The notes: a model not told the origin generated them from the letters alone. A DNA stretch of 10,827 nt from an uncultured Campylobacter sp. (GCF_905371695.1 NZ_CAJPMA010000058.1:1-10827), one strand, 5' to 3'. Positions 1 through 7,839 are shown, numbered from the stretch's first letter. Numbers and translations: made by a program.

Positions 1-543
1 TTTGAGCGTATCCACGCCCACGCTTTTTATCTTAAAAATTTTCTCCTCGGCTATCAAACCGCGACTCAAAAAATACGCCGGATCTGCCTCGTTGACAAAC
101 ACGCAGCCGTCGCTCATTTTTAGCGCTTTTTTATAAAGCGTCTCGATCGCGGCGCGCACCAGACGGGTTTTTAGGTCGTTATCGATATAAAAGCTACCCA
201 GCCCCTCGACTAAATTTATCACGCACTTTATGCCGGCTTTTTTAGCCGCAAAGGTGCCAAACACGTTTGATTTATGCGCCGAGGTTTGCAGTAGGTCTAA
301 ATTTAGCCCGCGCAAAATCTCGGCCAGCTTTTTTGAGTTTTCAAGCACGGTTAGAGGATTTAGGCTCGCGCGGTCAAGCTCGTATGTCACGCAGTTAAAC
401 TCGCTTTTTAGCCTATCCGTGTAGTCGCCCTTTGGAGCGATAGCGAAAACCTCGTGCCCGAGCCGCTTTAACTCGCGCATTATCGGCGCGCGGAAAAAGT
501 AGATGCTCATATCGGCGTGAGAGAGAAAGCCTATCCTAGCCAT
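1..543 (-). CDS. pglA: PglA, GT4 HexNAc (GalNAc) transferase, C-terminus cut by window edge
   Basis: This is an open frame of 181 codons that runs off the left edge, so only the N-terminal half is present. It begins MARIGFLSHADMSIYFFR and continues with RASLNP (about residue 58), SAHKSN (88) and VEGLGSFYID (111). These match C. jejuni PglA (MRIGFLSHA, RASLNP, AAHKSN, VEGLGSFYID) closely as I remember it. PglA is a cytoplasmic-face GT4 enzyme that adds the first GalNAc in alpha-1,3 linkage to undecaprenyl-PP-diNAcBac. The visible part is the acceptor-binding Rossmann-like domain; the nucleotide-sugar domain with the E-x7-E motif lies outside the window. The ATG start has an AAGGA Shine-Dalgarno six bases upstream. 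The gene follows pglB by 60 bases, the same order as in C. jejuni. Family and name are secure; the exact sugar in this species is inferred. Confidence 0.92.
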   Translation of the reverse strand, partial: MARIGFLSHADMSIYFFRAPIMRELKRLGHEVFAIAPKGDYTDRLKSEFNCVTYELDRASLNPLTVLENSKKLAEILRGLNLDLLQTSAHKSNVFGTFAAKKAGIKCVINLVEGLGSFYIDNDLKTRLVRAAIETLYKKALKMSDGCVFVNEADPAYFLSRGLIAEEKIFKIKSVGVDTLK

Positions 544-549
544 TTTGCG

Positions 550-554
550 TCCTT
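550..554 (-). promoter_or_regulatory. Ribosome binding site of pglA
   Basis: AAGGA on the minus strand lies six bases before the pglA ATG, inside the 60-base gap after pglB. It fixes the pglA start. No promoter-like or terminator-like element is evident in this gap. Confidence 0.7.
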
Positions 555-603
555 TTTAAAATTTTACCCGCAAAGCCGCGAGCGAATTTTAACTTTAAAT
601 TTT

Positions 604-2796
604 TCATCTTTTTAGCCTATAAATTTTGGCTTCGTTTTCCAAGATCACGGGCTCAAACAGTTCGCTATCGAAACGCTCGAACATAAAAAGCTGCACGAAC
701 GCCGAATTTAGCGTATCTTCGTCGAGGATTACCATCTTGCCGTATTGCCTTAATAAAATCGCGTAAAACTGCGAATTCGCATCGTTTTTATACTCGTCTA
801 TTTTAAGCGCGCCCGGCTCGCCTGATACGTCGTAGAAGGTATTTAAAGCAAATTTCGAGCCGCCGTAAAATAGATTTTTTAAATCGCCGCTCACGCTAAA
901 TCCAGATCCCGCTACGATCCTACCGCCGCTATTTGAGATTTTGTTCGAGGCGTAAAACAATCCGCCTTTAAGCTCGGCGCCGTCTTTTAAATTTAGGCGC
1001 GAGAATTGTAGTACGGTCGGGAAAATATTTATCATCCTATACGGCAGATAGTAGTAAATTTCGCGCGTTTTTCGCGGCAAAGCGAAGTCCTTGCTTCCTA
1101 GCGACGCTAAAAACTCGTCGATGTCGCCCGCGCCCGTATCGGCTACAATTTTAGGCAAAATTTCGCCGAATTTCTCGTTAAAATTTCGCTCGGTATATTC
1201 GACGTCTAGGCGCGCCATATTCGCGGAGCGCGTTTGATTTTCGCCCAGAGCGAAGCTTACGGCGTAGTTATCCGCGCCCAGGTGCTTGCCGCCGTCGATC
1301 AGGGTTTTAACGTCTGAATAATACCTAATACCGTATCCGTAATCCCACCACGCAAGCGCGTAATCCTCGCGCCCGGCGATGCTTTTTAGCCTATCTAAAA
1401 TCGCGACTTCGTTTTGCGTAAAAACGGGCGTAGCTTTGTAATCGTAAATATGTTTAAGCGGCGCGACGAGCGCTAAAACAGCCGCTAGCGCGTAAAACGC
1501 GTAAGAAGCGGCGCCTTTAAGCTTTAAAAAATTTATCGCGCTAAGCGCTACGTAGCCAAAGCCCAGCGCCATCGCGGGCACGGCGTAAATCGTAAATCTA
1601 AGCCCGCCTTTAAGCGCTAAAAATCCAAGGGCCAGCATCGCTAAATTTAGCGCGAACGAACGGCGTTTAAAACAAAGAAAAATGGCGCCCGCAAGAGAGA
1701 TGGCGAAAATTAAAACGTGCCCGCTTATACGCTCGCAAAATAGCGTAAAATCTACGATCCCGGACTCCTGAATAGTTTGATTAACGTTAAAATAATTAAA
1801 TCCCGCGCTTACGCTATCCGGAGTCGCTCGAAGCAGGTAAAATTTCACCTGAAAAATAATCGGATTTAGCCCGCCGTAAAGCGCAAAAACGCCGAACGAC
1901 GCGATGAGAGCGGCAAGGACGGGCTTAAATTTTAAAACGCTATCTCGCGTCAAAATAGCCGCGTAAAACCCGCCGATTAGCAAAATTTTAAGCCAAATCA
2001 AAGCGCCGCTAATAGCTATTAAAAGCATCGCTAACTGCGCGTAAAATAGCGCGTTTTTACGCTCAAAAACCAGCGTATAAACTAAAAATAGCCCCGTAAT
2101 CGCCGCGCTAAGCGAAAAGCTGCTAGACGGATACCACCAGAAATAAACAAGCGTCGAAACGGGCGCTATAATAAGCGAAATTTTAGCGCTTCTTTCGCCT
2201 TCGGGCGCGCTAAATTTCAAGCGGCCGCGCTCGCAAACTCGAATAAGTCCCCACACCGCAAATACTGGTAAAACGATAGTAAGCATATCCGTGTCGTAAT
2301 ATCCCGCCATCGTGCGGTTGTAGTAGCTATTTGCGACGCTAGCTAAAAGAGCCGCGACGAATCCGGCCGCCGTCGCGCGGTATTCAAGCGCGATAAGCAT
2401 CACGGGCGCGACGATAAGAGAGGACGCCGCTACGCTTAGATAAAGCATCGCGGTTTCGATTTTAACGCCTAAAATTTTAACGATCCAATAAGTAAGCGTA
2501 CTAAGCGAGCTACCGTAAAAACTAAGGTCGTTGGGCTGATGAAAGCCCGCCAGCATATCGCGCGCGCCCTCGGCGAATACGTAACCGTCGTTGGTATTTA
2601 TCATCAGCTCGCCGTTCCAGAAAAACTCGGGATACTCTCCCGCCCAAAATACCCAGTAAAGCCTGGCAAGAACGCTAAAAACAAACGCCGCGCCAATTAG
2701 CGCCCAAGCCGTCTTAGCCGAAGTCGGCGCGCTCGGCGCTAAAATTTCGTCAAAGCCTTGCGCCGAATTTTGCTTTTTGGCGGTTTTAAGCTTCAT
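604..2796 (-). CDS. pglB: PglB, STT3-type oligosaccharyltransferase (canonical copy)
   Basis: PglB is an inner-membrane enzyme that transfers the lipid-linked glycan en bloc to Asn in periplasmic proteins. The protein is 730 residues from the chosen ATG (C. jejuni PglB is 713), with about 13 N-terminal membrane helices and a periplasmic C-terminal domain from about residue 450. Visible key residues are the catalytic Asp in NTNDGY (D70), Arg and the DxD-like pair in NRTMAGYYDTD (R161, D168, D170), TIQE (E344), an Arg 12 residues later (R356, equal to C. lari R331, which reads the acidic -2 residue), GGLRF (R400), WWDYG (483-487) and the MI motif MINI (587-590). An ATG with GGAG six bases upstream is preferred over a TTG seven codons earlier. 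The start overlaps pglJ by 11 bases. The N-terminal tail before the first helix is some 15 residues longer than in C. jejuni. Confidence 0.95.
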   Translation of the reverse strand: MKLKTAKKQNSAQGFDEILAPSAPTSAKTAWALIGAAFVFSVLARLYWVFWAGEYPEFFWNGELMINTNDGYVFAEGARDMLAGFHQPNDLSFYGSSLSTLTYWIVKILGVKIETAMLYLSVAASSLIVAPVMLIALEYRATAAGFVAALLASVANSYYNRTMAGYYDTDMLTIVLPVFAVWGLIRVCERGRLKFSAPEGERSAKISLIIAPVSTLVYFWWYPSSSFSLSAAITGLFLVYTLVFERKNALFYAQLAMLLIAISGALIWLKILLIGGFYAAILTRDSVLKFKPVLAALIASFGVFALYGGLNPIIFQVKFYLLRATPDSVSAGFNYFNVNQTIQESGIVDFTLFCERISGHVLIFAISLAGAIFLCFKRRSFALNLAMLALGFLALKGGLRFTIYAVPAMALGFGYVALSAINFLKLKGAASYAFYALAAVLALVAPLKHIYDYKATPVFTQNEVAILDRLKSIAGREDYALAWWDYGYGIRYYSDVKTLIDGGKHLGADNYAVSFALGENQTRSANMARLDVEYTERNFNEKFGEILPKIVADTGAGDIDEFLASLGSKDFALPRKTREIYYYLPYRMINIFPTVLQFSRLNLKDGAELKGGLFYASNKISNSGGRIVAGSGFSVSGDLKNLFYGGSKFALNTFYDVSGEPGALKIDEYKNDANSQFYAILLRQYGKMVILDEDTLNSAFVQLFMFERFDSELFEPVILENEAKIYRLKR

Positions 2797-3940
2797 CTTT
2801 TTCTCCGAAATTCGCAAAATTTTCGCCGCCTTCTAAATACTTTATTAGCTGCGCGGCGATCCGCTTGCTGTCAAAATCCTTCGCCCGCTCGTAAGCTACG
2901 CTTTCGTATTTCGCGCGAATTTGAGGGCTATTTAGCGCCGTTTTCATAGCCTCTATCATCGCCGCTTCGTCGTCTACGGGTACTAGCAAGCCGAATTTAT
3001 CATCCCCTATTAGCTCCCTAGCGCCCGTTAGATGATCGGTAGAGATTAGCATTTTCTCGCAAGCAAGCGCCTCGATTAGCACGTTTGAAAAGCCTTCAAA
3101 CCGCGAAGCGCACACGAAGCACCGCGCCGCCGCGATACGGCGAAACGGATTTTTATCGGTGCCTAGCAATTTTACGCGATCGCTTACGCCTAGTTTATCT
3201 ATTAAAATTTGAAGCTCTTCTCGCAAGCCGCCCTTCCCTAGTATGCCAAGAGTCGCGCGCGGGTCGTTGATCGCGGCGATAGCGCGAATCAGCATAGCTT
3301 GATTTTTACCGCTATCAAGCCGTCCGATGTTTATAAAAAACGGGCGGAATTCCTCTTGTAAAGGCTCGTTTTTTAGCCTAGCGATCTCTTCCAAATTTAA
3401 AGCGTTATAAAGTACTTTCGTTTTAGCTGGCGGGGTCGCAAAATTTTCCAGTAAATCTCGCGCGTTGCCCTGCGCGTTGGCTAAGATCATATCGGCCCTC
3501 GGATAAAGCAGGCGCGTTAGCGAGCGATTAACCAGCCCGCTGAGCCCGCGCGCGTAAATACGGCTAGGGCAACTGCCCTCTTGGATTACCATGCGGCCTT
3601 TAAGCCCTAGTATCCGCGCAAAAAGTGCGACGTAACAAGGGCGGTTCATAACGACGAAATGCGCGTCGATGCCTAAATTTTCGCAAAGACGCTTGTATTT
3701 TAGCGTTAGCAACGGCAGCGCGAAAAGCAACCGAAAATTTTTACTCGCGCTTTTTTCGTAAGGGTCGCTCTTTTCGATGAAATGCACGCGCACGGACGCC
3801 GGTAACTCATAGGCGACAACCTCGCTCATCAGCACCAAATGCACCTCGTAAATTTTAGCCAAAAACGGCAGCAAATTCGAGATCACGCGCTCGGCGCCGC
3901 CCGGCCCCATAGAGTATAAAAATACGCTTAATTTTTTCAT
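2786..3940 (-). CDS. pglJ: PglJ, GT4 HexNAc (GalNAc) transferase
   Basis: The 384-residue protein has the two-domain GT-B fold of family GT4. It opens MKKLSVFLYSMGPGGAERV. NLGIDAHFVVMNRP (88-101), RLLYPRADMIL (143-153), the donor-site stretch IGRLDSGKN (205-213) and E-x7-E in EGFSNVLIE (E282 to E290) follow C. jejuni PglJ almost block by block. PglJ adds the second GalNAc, alpha-1,4, to the lipid-linked glycan at the cytoplasmic face. The ATG at 3940 is chosen because its stop/start overlap with pglH is a clean ATGA and the family starts with this MKKLxxFxYS block; a longer frame would add 11 residues inside pglH. The next gene is pglB, as in C. jejuni. The assignment is firm; the exact sugar in this species is inferred. 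Confidence 0.92.
   Translation of the reverse strand: MKKLSVFLYSMGPGGAERVISNLLPFLAKIYEVHLVLMSEVVAYELPASVRVHFIEKSDPYEKSASKNFRLLFALPLLTLKYKRLCENLGIDAHFVVMNRPCYVALFARILGLKGRMVIQEGSCPSRIYARGLSGLVNRSLTRLLYPRADMILANAQGNARDLLENFATPPAKTKVLYNALNLEEIARLKNEPLQEEFRPFFINIGRLDSGKNQAMLIRAIAAINDPRATLGILGKGGLREELQILIDKLGVSDRVKLLGTDKNPFRRIAAARCFVCASRFEGFSNVLIEALACEKMLISTDHLTGARELIGDDKFGLLVPVDDEAAMIEAMKTALNSPQIRAKYESVAYERAKDFDSKRIAAQLIKYLEGGENFANFGEKDEA
2803..2806 (-). promoter_or_regulatory. Ribosome binding site deciding the pglB start
   Basis: GGAG lies six bases before the ATG at 2796, within the last codons of pglJ. It favours that ATG over the in-frame TTG at 2817, which would add seven residues. Confidence 0.65.
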
Positions 3941-4986
3941 TTTCGCATTACCTCGTCTATAAATTTTCGCCATTTTTTCATTATATTTTCTAGCTCAAAC
4001 TCGCCCGCGTCCGCCTTAGCCGCCTCGCCTAGGCGCTTTTGCAAGCTCTCATCGCTTAAAATTTCGCTTAAAATTCGTGCTAGCTCGCTTGCGTTGCCGA
4101 TTTCAAAAATCGCGCCGTTCACGCCGTTTTTGATTAGCTCGCGTCCGCCTACGGTATCGCTTGAAACGCGCGCGCAGCCCAAACACCCCGCCTCGATTAG
4201 CGCGTTTGAAAGTCCCTCGCTAACCGAGCTGATGACGAAAATTTTAGCCCGCTCGTAAAGAGGCGCGACGTCCTTTACGTGTCCTAAAAATTCTACGTCT
4301 AATCCAAGTTCTAGCGCTTCTTTTTTTAGCCTCGCTTCAAGGCCGCCTTCGCCCGCTATTTGCACCGACCAGCCGTTTAAAATTTCAGGCTTTATCATTG
4401 CTAGCGCCCTAAAATACGTGCTATAATCTTTAACCTCTTCTAGGCGTCCGACGCTTAAAATTATATTTTCTTTTCGTAAATTTCTCTGCTCGTTTTGCTT
4501 AATAAAAAACGGATTATGCAAAATTTCGCGCTTTTTAACGAAACCGTAGTATTCAAAATCGCTTTTACTAAGCACGCTAAGCCCGTCCGCGCGGCGGTAG
4601 CATAGGTCGCGGATAAACCGAAATTTCGGGCTTTTTAGGTATTCGTTCGCGTGGTGCTCGGTCGCGATGTGTTTGCATCCTAGACCGAAATTAGCAACCG
4701 CGCAAATCACGTTCGTCCAGTCGATAAAGCTGATAATTAAATCAGGTTCTACGCTTTTAAAAAGTCCTCGCAGCGCTAAAATTTTAGCTATTCTAGCGCC
4801 TAGTCCGCCGCCTTTAAAATTTAGGCGGTGAAACGCGATCTTTTCGCTAAATTCGTAAAATCCGCAGTCTTTTTCAAGCACGGCGATATGTATTTCGTTA
4901 TCTTTCGCAAGTTCGCCCGAAAGCGCAGCTAAAACGCGCTCGGCGCCGCCGTTGGCGAGGTTGGCGATGACGAATAAAATTTTCAA
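3937..4986 (-). CDS. pglH: PglH-like GT4 HexNAc transferase (closest PglH match)
   Basis: The 349-residue GT4 enzyme has GGAER (13-17) in the acceptor domain, SVGRLEEVK (178-186) contributing to the donor site and E-x7-E in EGLSNALIE (E257 to E265). Compared from memory with C. jejuni PglH it shares ISFxDxTN, the basic helix YLKSPKFRFIR (117-127), FVKK (149-152), FLGHVKDV and a C-terminus of the type EFELENI..W..FIDEV. This makes it a better match than its upstream paralogue. In C. jejuni PglH is a polymerase that adds three terminal alpha-1,4-GalNAc residues and counts them with a basic ruler helix. Translation starts at TTG, preceded by AAAAGGA seven bases upstream; the MKILFVI alignment supports this start. 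It follows the paralogue by 36 bases and overlaps pglJ through ATGA. Two copies here make the number of sugars added by each uncertain. Confidence 0.8.
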   Translation of the reverse strand: MKILFVIANLANGGAERVLAALSGELAKDNEIHIAVLEKDCGFYEFSEKIAFHRLNFKGGGLGARIAKILALRGLFKSVEPDLIISFIDWTNVICAVANFGLGCKHIATEHHANEYLKSPKFRFIRDLCYRRADGLSVLSKSDFEYYGFVKKREILHNPFFIKQNEQRNLRKENIILSVGRLEEVKDYSTYFRALAMIKPEILNGWSVQIAGEGGLEARLKKEALELGLDVEFLGHVKDVAPLYERAKIFVISSVSEGLSNALIEAGCLGCARVSSDTVGGRELIKNGVNGAIFEIGNASELARILSEILSDESLQKRLGEAAKADAGEFELENIMKKWRKFIDEVMRK

Positions 4987-4993
4987 ATTTCTT

Positions 4994-5000
4994 TCCTTTT
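4994..5000 (-). promoter_or_regulatory. Strong ribosome binding site for the TTG start of pglH
   Basis: AAAAGGA lies seven bases before the TTG codon in the 36-base gap between the two PglH-like genes. A well-placed site and the conserved MKILFVI N-terminus support the unusual start codon; no upstream in-frame ATG gives a comparable protein. Confidence 0.7.
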
Positions 5001-5022
5001 GCGGTATTTCTTGCTTTAAATT

Positions 5023-6096
5023 TTACTTCGTCGCAGCAGGGCGGCAAACTAACCGTAAAATTTCCGTCCATCTCTCGTAAATTTTATCCAAGCTAAACTC
5101 CCCTAGCCGCAGCCTAGCGTTCGCGCAAATTTTCTCTCGCACCGCCTCGTCGCGCATTAAATTTCGTACCGCCTCCGCAAGCGCGCTCTCGTCGCCTTGT
5201 TCGTACAAAATTCCGTCAAATCCGTCCGTAATTAACTCCGTCGCGCCGCCGGTTTTGCTAGCTACGCGCGCTACGTCCGCCGCCGCCGCTTCTATTAGCG
5301 CGTTTCCGAAACCCTCCGCGCGCGAGGTCGAGACCAAAATTTTAGCCTTCGCGTAAAGCTCGCCGATATTTGCGACGTTGCCTAAAAATTTTACCCCCGC
5401 GCCCGACTCGCGGTTTAGAGCTTCTAGCCGCTCGCGCTCGGCGCCGTCTCCGGCTACGCAAAACTCCCAGCCTCCGCCTCTAAAATTCGCCGCTAACCGC
5501 ACGAACGCTTCGCAGTTTTTTACGGCGACTAATCGTCCCACGAAAAGGACCGCGTTTTGCTTTTGCGCGGGCTTTTGCGCGGGACGTAAAAACAGCGGAT
5601 TATACGCGACGAATACGTTTTTGCAGTATTTCGCGTAGTGCGCGGCATCGGTTTTGGTTAGCACGCTAACCGCGCTTGCCCGCGGATAAAACAGGCGCTT
5701 TAAAACCTCGTAAATTTTAGCCGCGATCCCCGCGTCAAAGCTCGTATGCTCGGTCGCGATCACGGGCGTTTTAAGCCCTAATGCCGCCGCAAGAACTAAG
5801 ACGTTGGTGCTGTCTAAAAAAGAAATCGCCGCGTCAAAGCTGCCCTCTTTTATAATTTTTCTAATCGCTAAAATTTTGCCCAACCGCTTTTTAAAATTTC
5901 CGATTATCCCCGCTTCGTCCGCTCCGTAACTTAAATTTAGGAGCTTTACGCGCTCGCTAAGCTCGTAAAAAGGCTTGGCGCTATCGAATTTTAAAAGCGT
6001 AACGTCGTGATCTAGGCTAAATTTTGAAGCCAAAAGCGCCGCTACGCGCTCGGCGCCGCCCGCTCTAAGCGTGGAAATTACGAATAAAATTTTCAT
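5023..6096 (-). CDS. Second PglH-like GT4 glycosyltransferase
   Basis: The 357-residue GT-B enzyme of family GT4 starts MKILFVISTLRAGGAERV. It has ISFLDSTN (91-98), TPVIATEH (110-117), the donor-site stretch FVGRLVAVKN (185-194) and E-x7-E in EGFGNALIE (E261 to E269). It resembles C. jejuni PglH in the first domain (FDSAKPFYEL, ISFLDSTN, GLKTPVIATEH), but the region equivalent to the PglH basic helix reads AAKIYEVLKRLFYPR and is less PglH-like. It should extend the lipid-linked oligosaccharide in the cytoplasm; the sugar cannot be read from the sequence. It could have come from duplication of its downstream neighbour. The linker between domains holds a doubled PAQK. The ATG overlaps the pglI stop as ATGA with AAGG upstream. 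No symbol is assigned because species with two PglH-like enzymes name them inconsistently. Confidence 0.8.
   Translation of the reverse strand: MKILFVISTLRAGGAERVAALLASKFSLDHDVTLLKFDSAKPFYELSERVKLLNLSYGADEAGIIGNFKKRLGKILAIRKIIKEGSFDAAISFLDSTNVLVLAAALGLKTPVIATEHTSFDAGIAAKIYEVLKRLFYPRASAVSVLTKTDAAHYAKYCKNVFVAYNPLFLRPAQKPAQKQNAVLFVGRLVAVKNCEAFVRLAANFRGGGWEFCVAGDGAERERLEALNRESGAGVKFLGNVANIGELYAKAKILVSTSRAEGFGNALIEAAAADVARVASKTGGATELITDGFDGILYEQGDESALAEAVRNLMRDEAVREKICANARLRLGEFSLDKIYERWTEILRLVCRPAATK
5560..5583 (+). repeat. Perfect 12-base tandem duplication inside the second PglH-like gene
   Basis: CTTTTGCGCGGG occurs twice without a gap. On the coding strand it encodes PAQK-PAQK in the linker between the two GT-B domains (residues about 172-179). 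Its length is a multiple of three, so copy changes keep the reading frame. Confidence 0.85.
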
Positions 6097-7025
6097 ATTC
6101 CAAACCTTCGTTTTAGCTTTACGCGAAGCTTTGAAAGCGTCGGCAAAAGCGAGCTAGGCAGTATGCTAACTAGCAAAAAAACGAACGCTTCTTTACTAAA
6201 TTTTACGCTAAGGCTTTTAAAAATACAGCGATACGTAAGCGCGTAATCACCGCCCATTTTAGCGTAATAAGCCGCCATTTTGTATTGCGCCGCCAAAAAT
6301 TTAGGCTCGTGCTTTAAGGCGATCTCCTCGCACATCTTAACCGTTTTTAAATAAGCGTGCGCCACGGCGCTTGCGTGCTTTGCGGCGTTTAGCGTCGCGC
6401 TATCGGCGCGCGCGATGCGGTAGATATAAAGCGGCTTTTTAAGATAATAAACGCGCCGCTCGAAAAAGCGAATGTAAAGCTCGTTCTCACCGCCGAAACT
6501 TCGCTCGTCGAAACGAAAATTTTCGATAAATTCGCGCTTAAACAGCTTAAAAAATTCGCCGCCGACGCGCCCGCAGTGATAGTCGATTTTACTCATTTCT
6601 CCGCTTTGTAAGTAGGGGCTCGAGCCTGAAATTTTATCCGTCAGCGCGCCATCTATCTCGCAAAGGCAGTCCGCAAATATGCAAGAAAATCCTTGTTTTA
6701 TAAATTTTAAGCACCCCTTTATCGCGTCCGGCAGCAGCTCGTCGTCGTCGTCTAACAGGCATACTAGCTCGCCGCTCGCGTTGTCAAAGCCGTTATTTTT
6801 ATTGCCGTTGGGGCTTTTGGCGCGGGTTAGGTTTTTTACGAATTTTATCCGAGGGTCGGCGAAATTTTTGCAAATTTCGTTCGCGCTCTCGTCCGCGCCG
6901 TCGTCGGTTACGATTATTTCGAGGTTTTTATAGCTTTGATTTAGCGCGGAATTTAGCGCCTTTTTTAAAAGCTCGGGGCGATTAAACGTCGGTATTATTA
7001 CGCTAATTAGCGGCTCTTCGCTCAT
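6093..7025 (-). CDS. pglI: PglI, GT2 branching glucosyltransferase
   Basis: The 310-residue protein (C. jejuni PglI is 309) has a GT-A fold of family GT2. ISVIIPTFNR (7-16) and VTDDG (39-43) bind the nucleotide. SPNGNKNNGFDNASGE (71-86), followed by the metal-binding LLDDDDELL (90-98), is almost the same as in PglI. The tail YKMAAYYAKMGG..FKSLSVK also matches. PglI adds the single beta-1,3-glucose branch to the lipid-linked heptasaccharide from UDP-Glc in C. jejuni; the sugar here is presumed similar. The ATG at 7025 is chosen because AAAAGGGG lies five bases upstream and the family begins just before xLISVIIPTFNR; a longer frame would add 16 residues with no family support. The gene overlaps the GT25 gene by 23 bases. 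The last 60 residues have a hydrophobic stretch and a basic tail that may hold it at the membrane. Confidence 0.9.
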   Translation of the reverse strand: MSEEPLISVIIPTFNRPELLKKALNSALNQSYKNLEIIVTDDGADESANEICKNFADPRIKFVKNLTRAKSPNGNKNNGFDNASGELVCLLDDDDELLPDAIKGCLKFIKQGFSCIFADCLCEIDGALTDKISGSSPYLQSGEMSKIDYHCGRVGGEFFKLFKREFIENFRFDERSFGGENELYIRFFERRVYYLKKPLYIYRIARADSATLNAAKHASAVAHAYLKTVKMCEEIALKHEPKFLAAQYKMAAYYAKMGGDYALTYRCIFKSLSVKFSKEAFVFLLVSILPSSLLPTLSKLRVKLKRRFGI

Positions 7026-7839
7026 TGCAGCCCCTTTTAAAAATTCGCTCGTATCCGCTAAAAATCGCCGCAAATCTCGTTATTAAGACGTATATTAGCG
7101 AGCGTAAAATCCCGGCTAAATTTAGCCCCGCATAGCCGCGCCAATCGCGCTCGGCGTTAATGTTTGAATCGCTAAGATCGGTCGGATGCGCGAAAATATC
7201 GCAAAAATACATTTTAAGCCCGTTTTTTGGTAGCAGATAATCCCATAAGTCGCTCGTGCTTAGCGTGCCTTTATGCGTATCTAACAGCTTTTGCGCGGCT
7301 TCGCGCGTCAGCACGTAGGCCGCGGTGCTACAAATCGCACCGTAAGAGCACGGCAAGACGGCAAACAAGCTTCTATCCTTACCGTTTATAGGCGTAGGCA
7401 GCCGCTCGGCGCTTAAATTTCGCGCATCCCTAATCCTTTTACCGAATGCGCTAAATCGCGCGGGAAGTCCGTCTTGACAACCGCAAAGCAAAACGCCGTT
7501 TAAAGGTAGTTCGCGCGCCATTTCAAAGGCGAATTTTACGCAGCCATCGTCGCCTATCACGTCGTCTTCGATAAAAAGCGCGCGCTGCTCGCCGCTTGCG
7601 ATAAACGCCTCGTAAGCCTTTACGTGCGAGAGCGTGCAGCCGACCTCGGCGGGGCTCATTAGCCTACCGTGGAGCCGTAGCGAAGGCATAACAAGAGCGA
7701 AATACTCCTTTGCGCTCATAATTCGCCCGTCTACCGCGCTTATTAAAGTAAAATTTTCATACTCTCCGAAGCGCTCTTTTAGGCGCTGCCTACGGGCGGT
7801 ATCCTTATCTAACGAGATTAGAAAAACGGGCAAGTTCAT
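7003..7839 (-). CDS. GT25-family glycosyltransferase (LPS/LOS type)
   Basis: The 278-residue protein has the signature layout of family GT25 (Glyco_transf_25). VFLISLDKDTARRQRL (5-20) and ISAVDGR (33-39) come first, then SPAEVGCTLSHVKAYEAF (62-79) and the acidic metal/donor motif LFIEDDV (88-94). Further on are STAAYVLTREAAQKLL and a TSDLWDYLLP stretch before the C-terminus. The last 35 residues contain a hydrophobic segment (about 240-262) followed by basic residues, consistent with membrane attachment. Known bacterial members are often galactosyltransferases of lipooligosaccharide outer cores, but the sugar cannot be told here. The C. jejuni pgl locus has no such gene, so it probably modifies the glycan in a species-specific way. 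Its ATG overlaps the wzx stop as ATGA, with AAGGA seven bases upstream. Confidence 0.85.
   Translation of the reverse strand: MNLPVFLISLDKDTARRQRLKERFGEYENFTLISAVDGRIMSAKEYFALVMPSLRLHGRLMSPAEVGCTLSHVKAYEAFIASGEQRALFIEDDVIGDDGCVKFAFEMARELPLNGVLLCGCQDGLPARFSAFGKRIRDARNLSAERLPTPINGKDRSLFAVLPCSYGAICSTAAYVLTREAAQKLLDTHKGTLSTSDLWDYLLPKNGLKMYFCDIFAHPTDLSDSNINAERDWRGYAGLNLAGILRSLIYVLITRFAAIFSGYERIFKRGCNERRAAN
7031..7038 (-). promoter_or_regulatory. Ribosome binding site deciding the pglI start
   Basis: AAAAGGGG stands five bases before the ATG at 7025, inside the end of the GT25 gene. It argues for the 310-residue PglI rather than the version starting at 7073. Confidence 0.65.

Noticed and set aside
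2758..2949. Open frame on the plus strand across the pglB-pglJ junction
   Set aside because: It lies opposite two well-supported genes, has no recognisable domain and is of a length expected by chance in GC-rich Campylobacter coding DNA. The same applies to the other plus-strand frames in the window.
3941..3973. 11-residue N-terminal extension of PglJ
   Set aside because: The PglJ family begins at the later Met, which also gives the usual ATGA overlap with pglH.
4770..4795. Recurrent AT-rich words such as GCTAAAATTTTAG seen many times in the window, considered as an uptake or binding signal
   Set aside because: Most copies fall in frame as Ala-Lys-Ile or similar codons, and AAATTT-rich words are ordinary in Campylobacter coding DNA; no regular spacing or intergenic placement was seen.
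7026..7073. 16-residue N-terminal extension of PglI
   Set aside because: It has no match in the family, overlaps the GT25 gene further, and the good Shine-Dalgarno sits before the later ATG.
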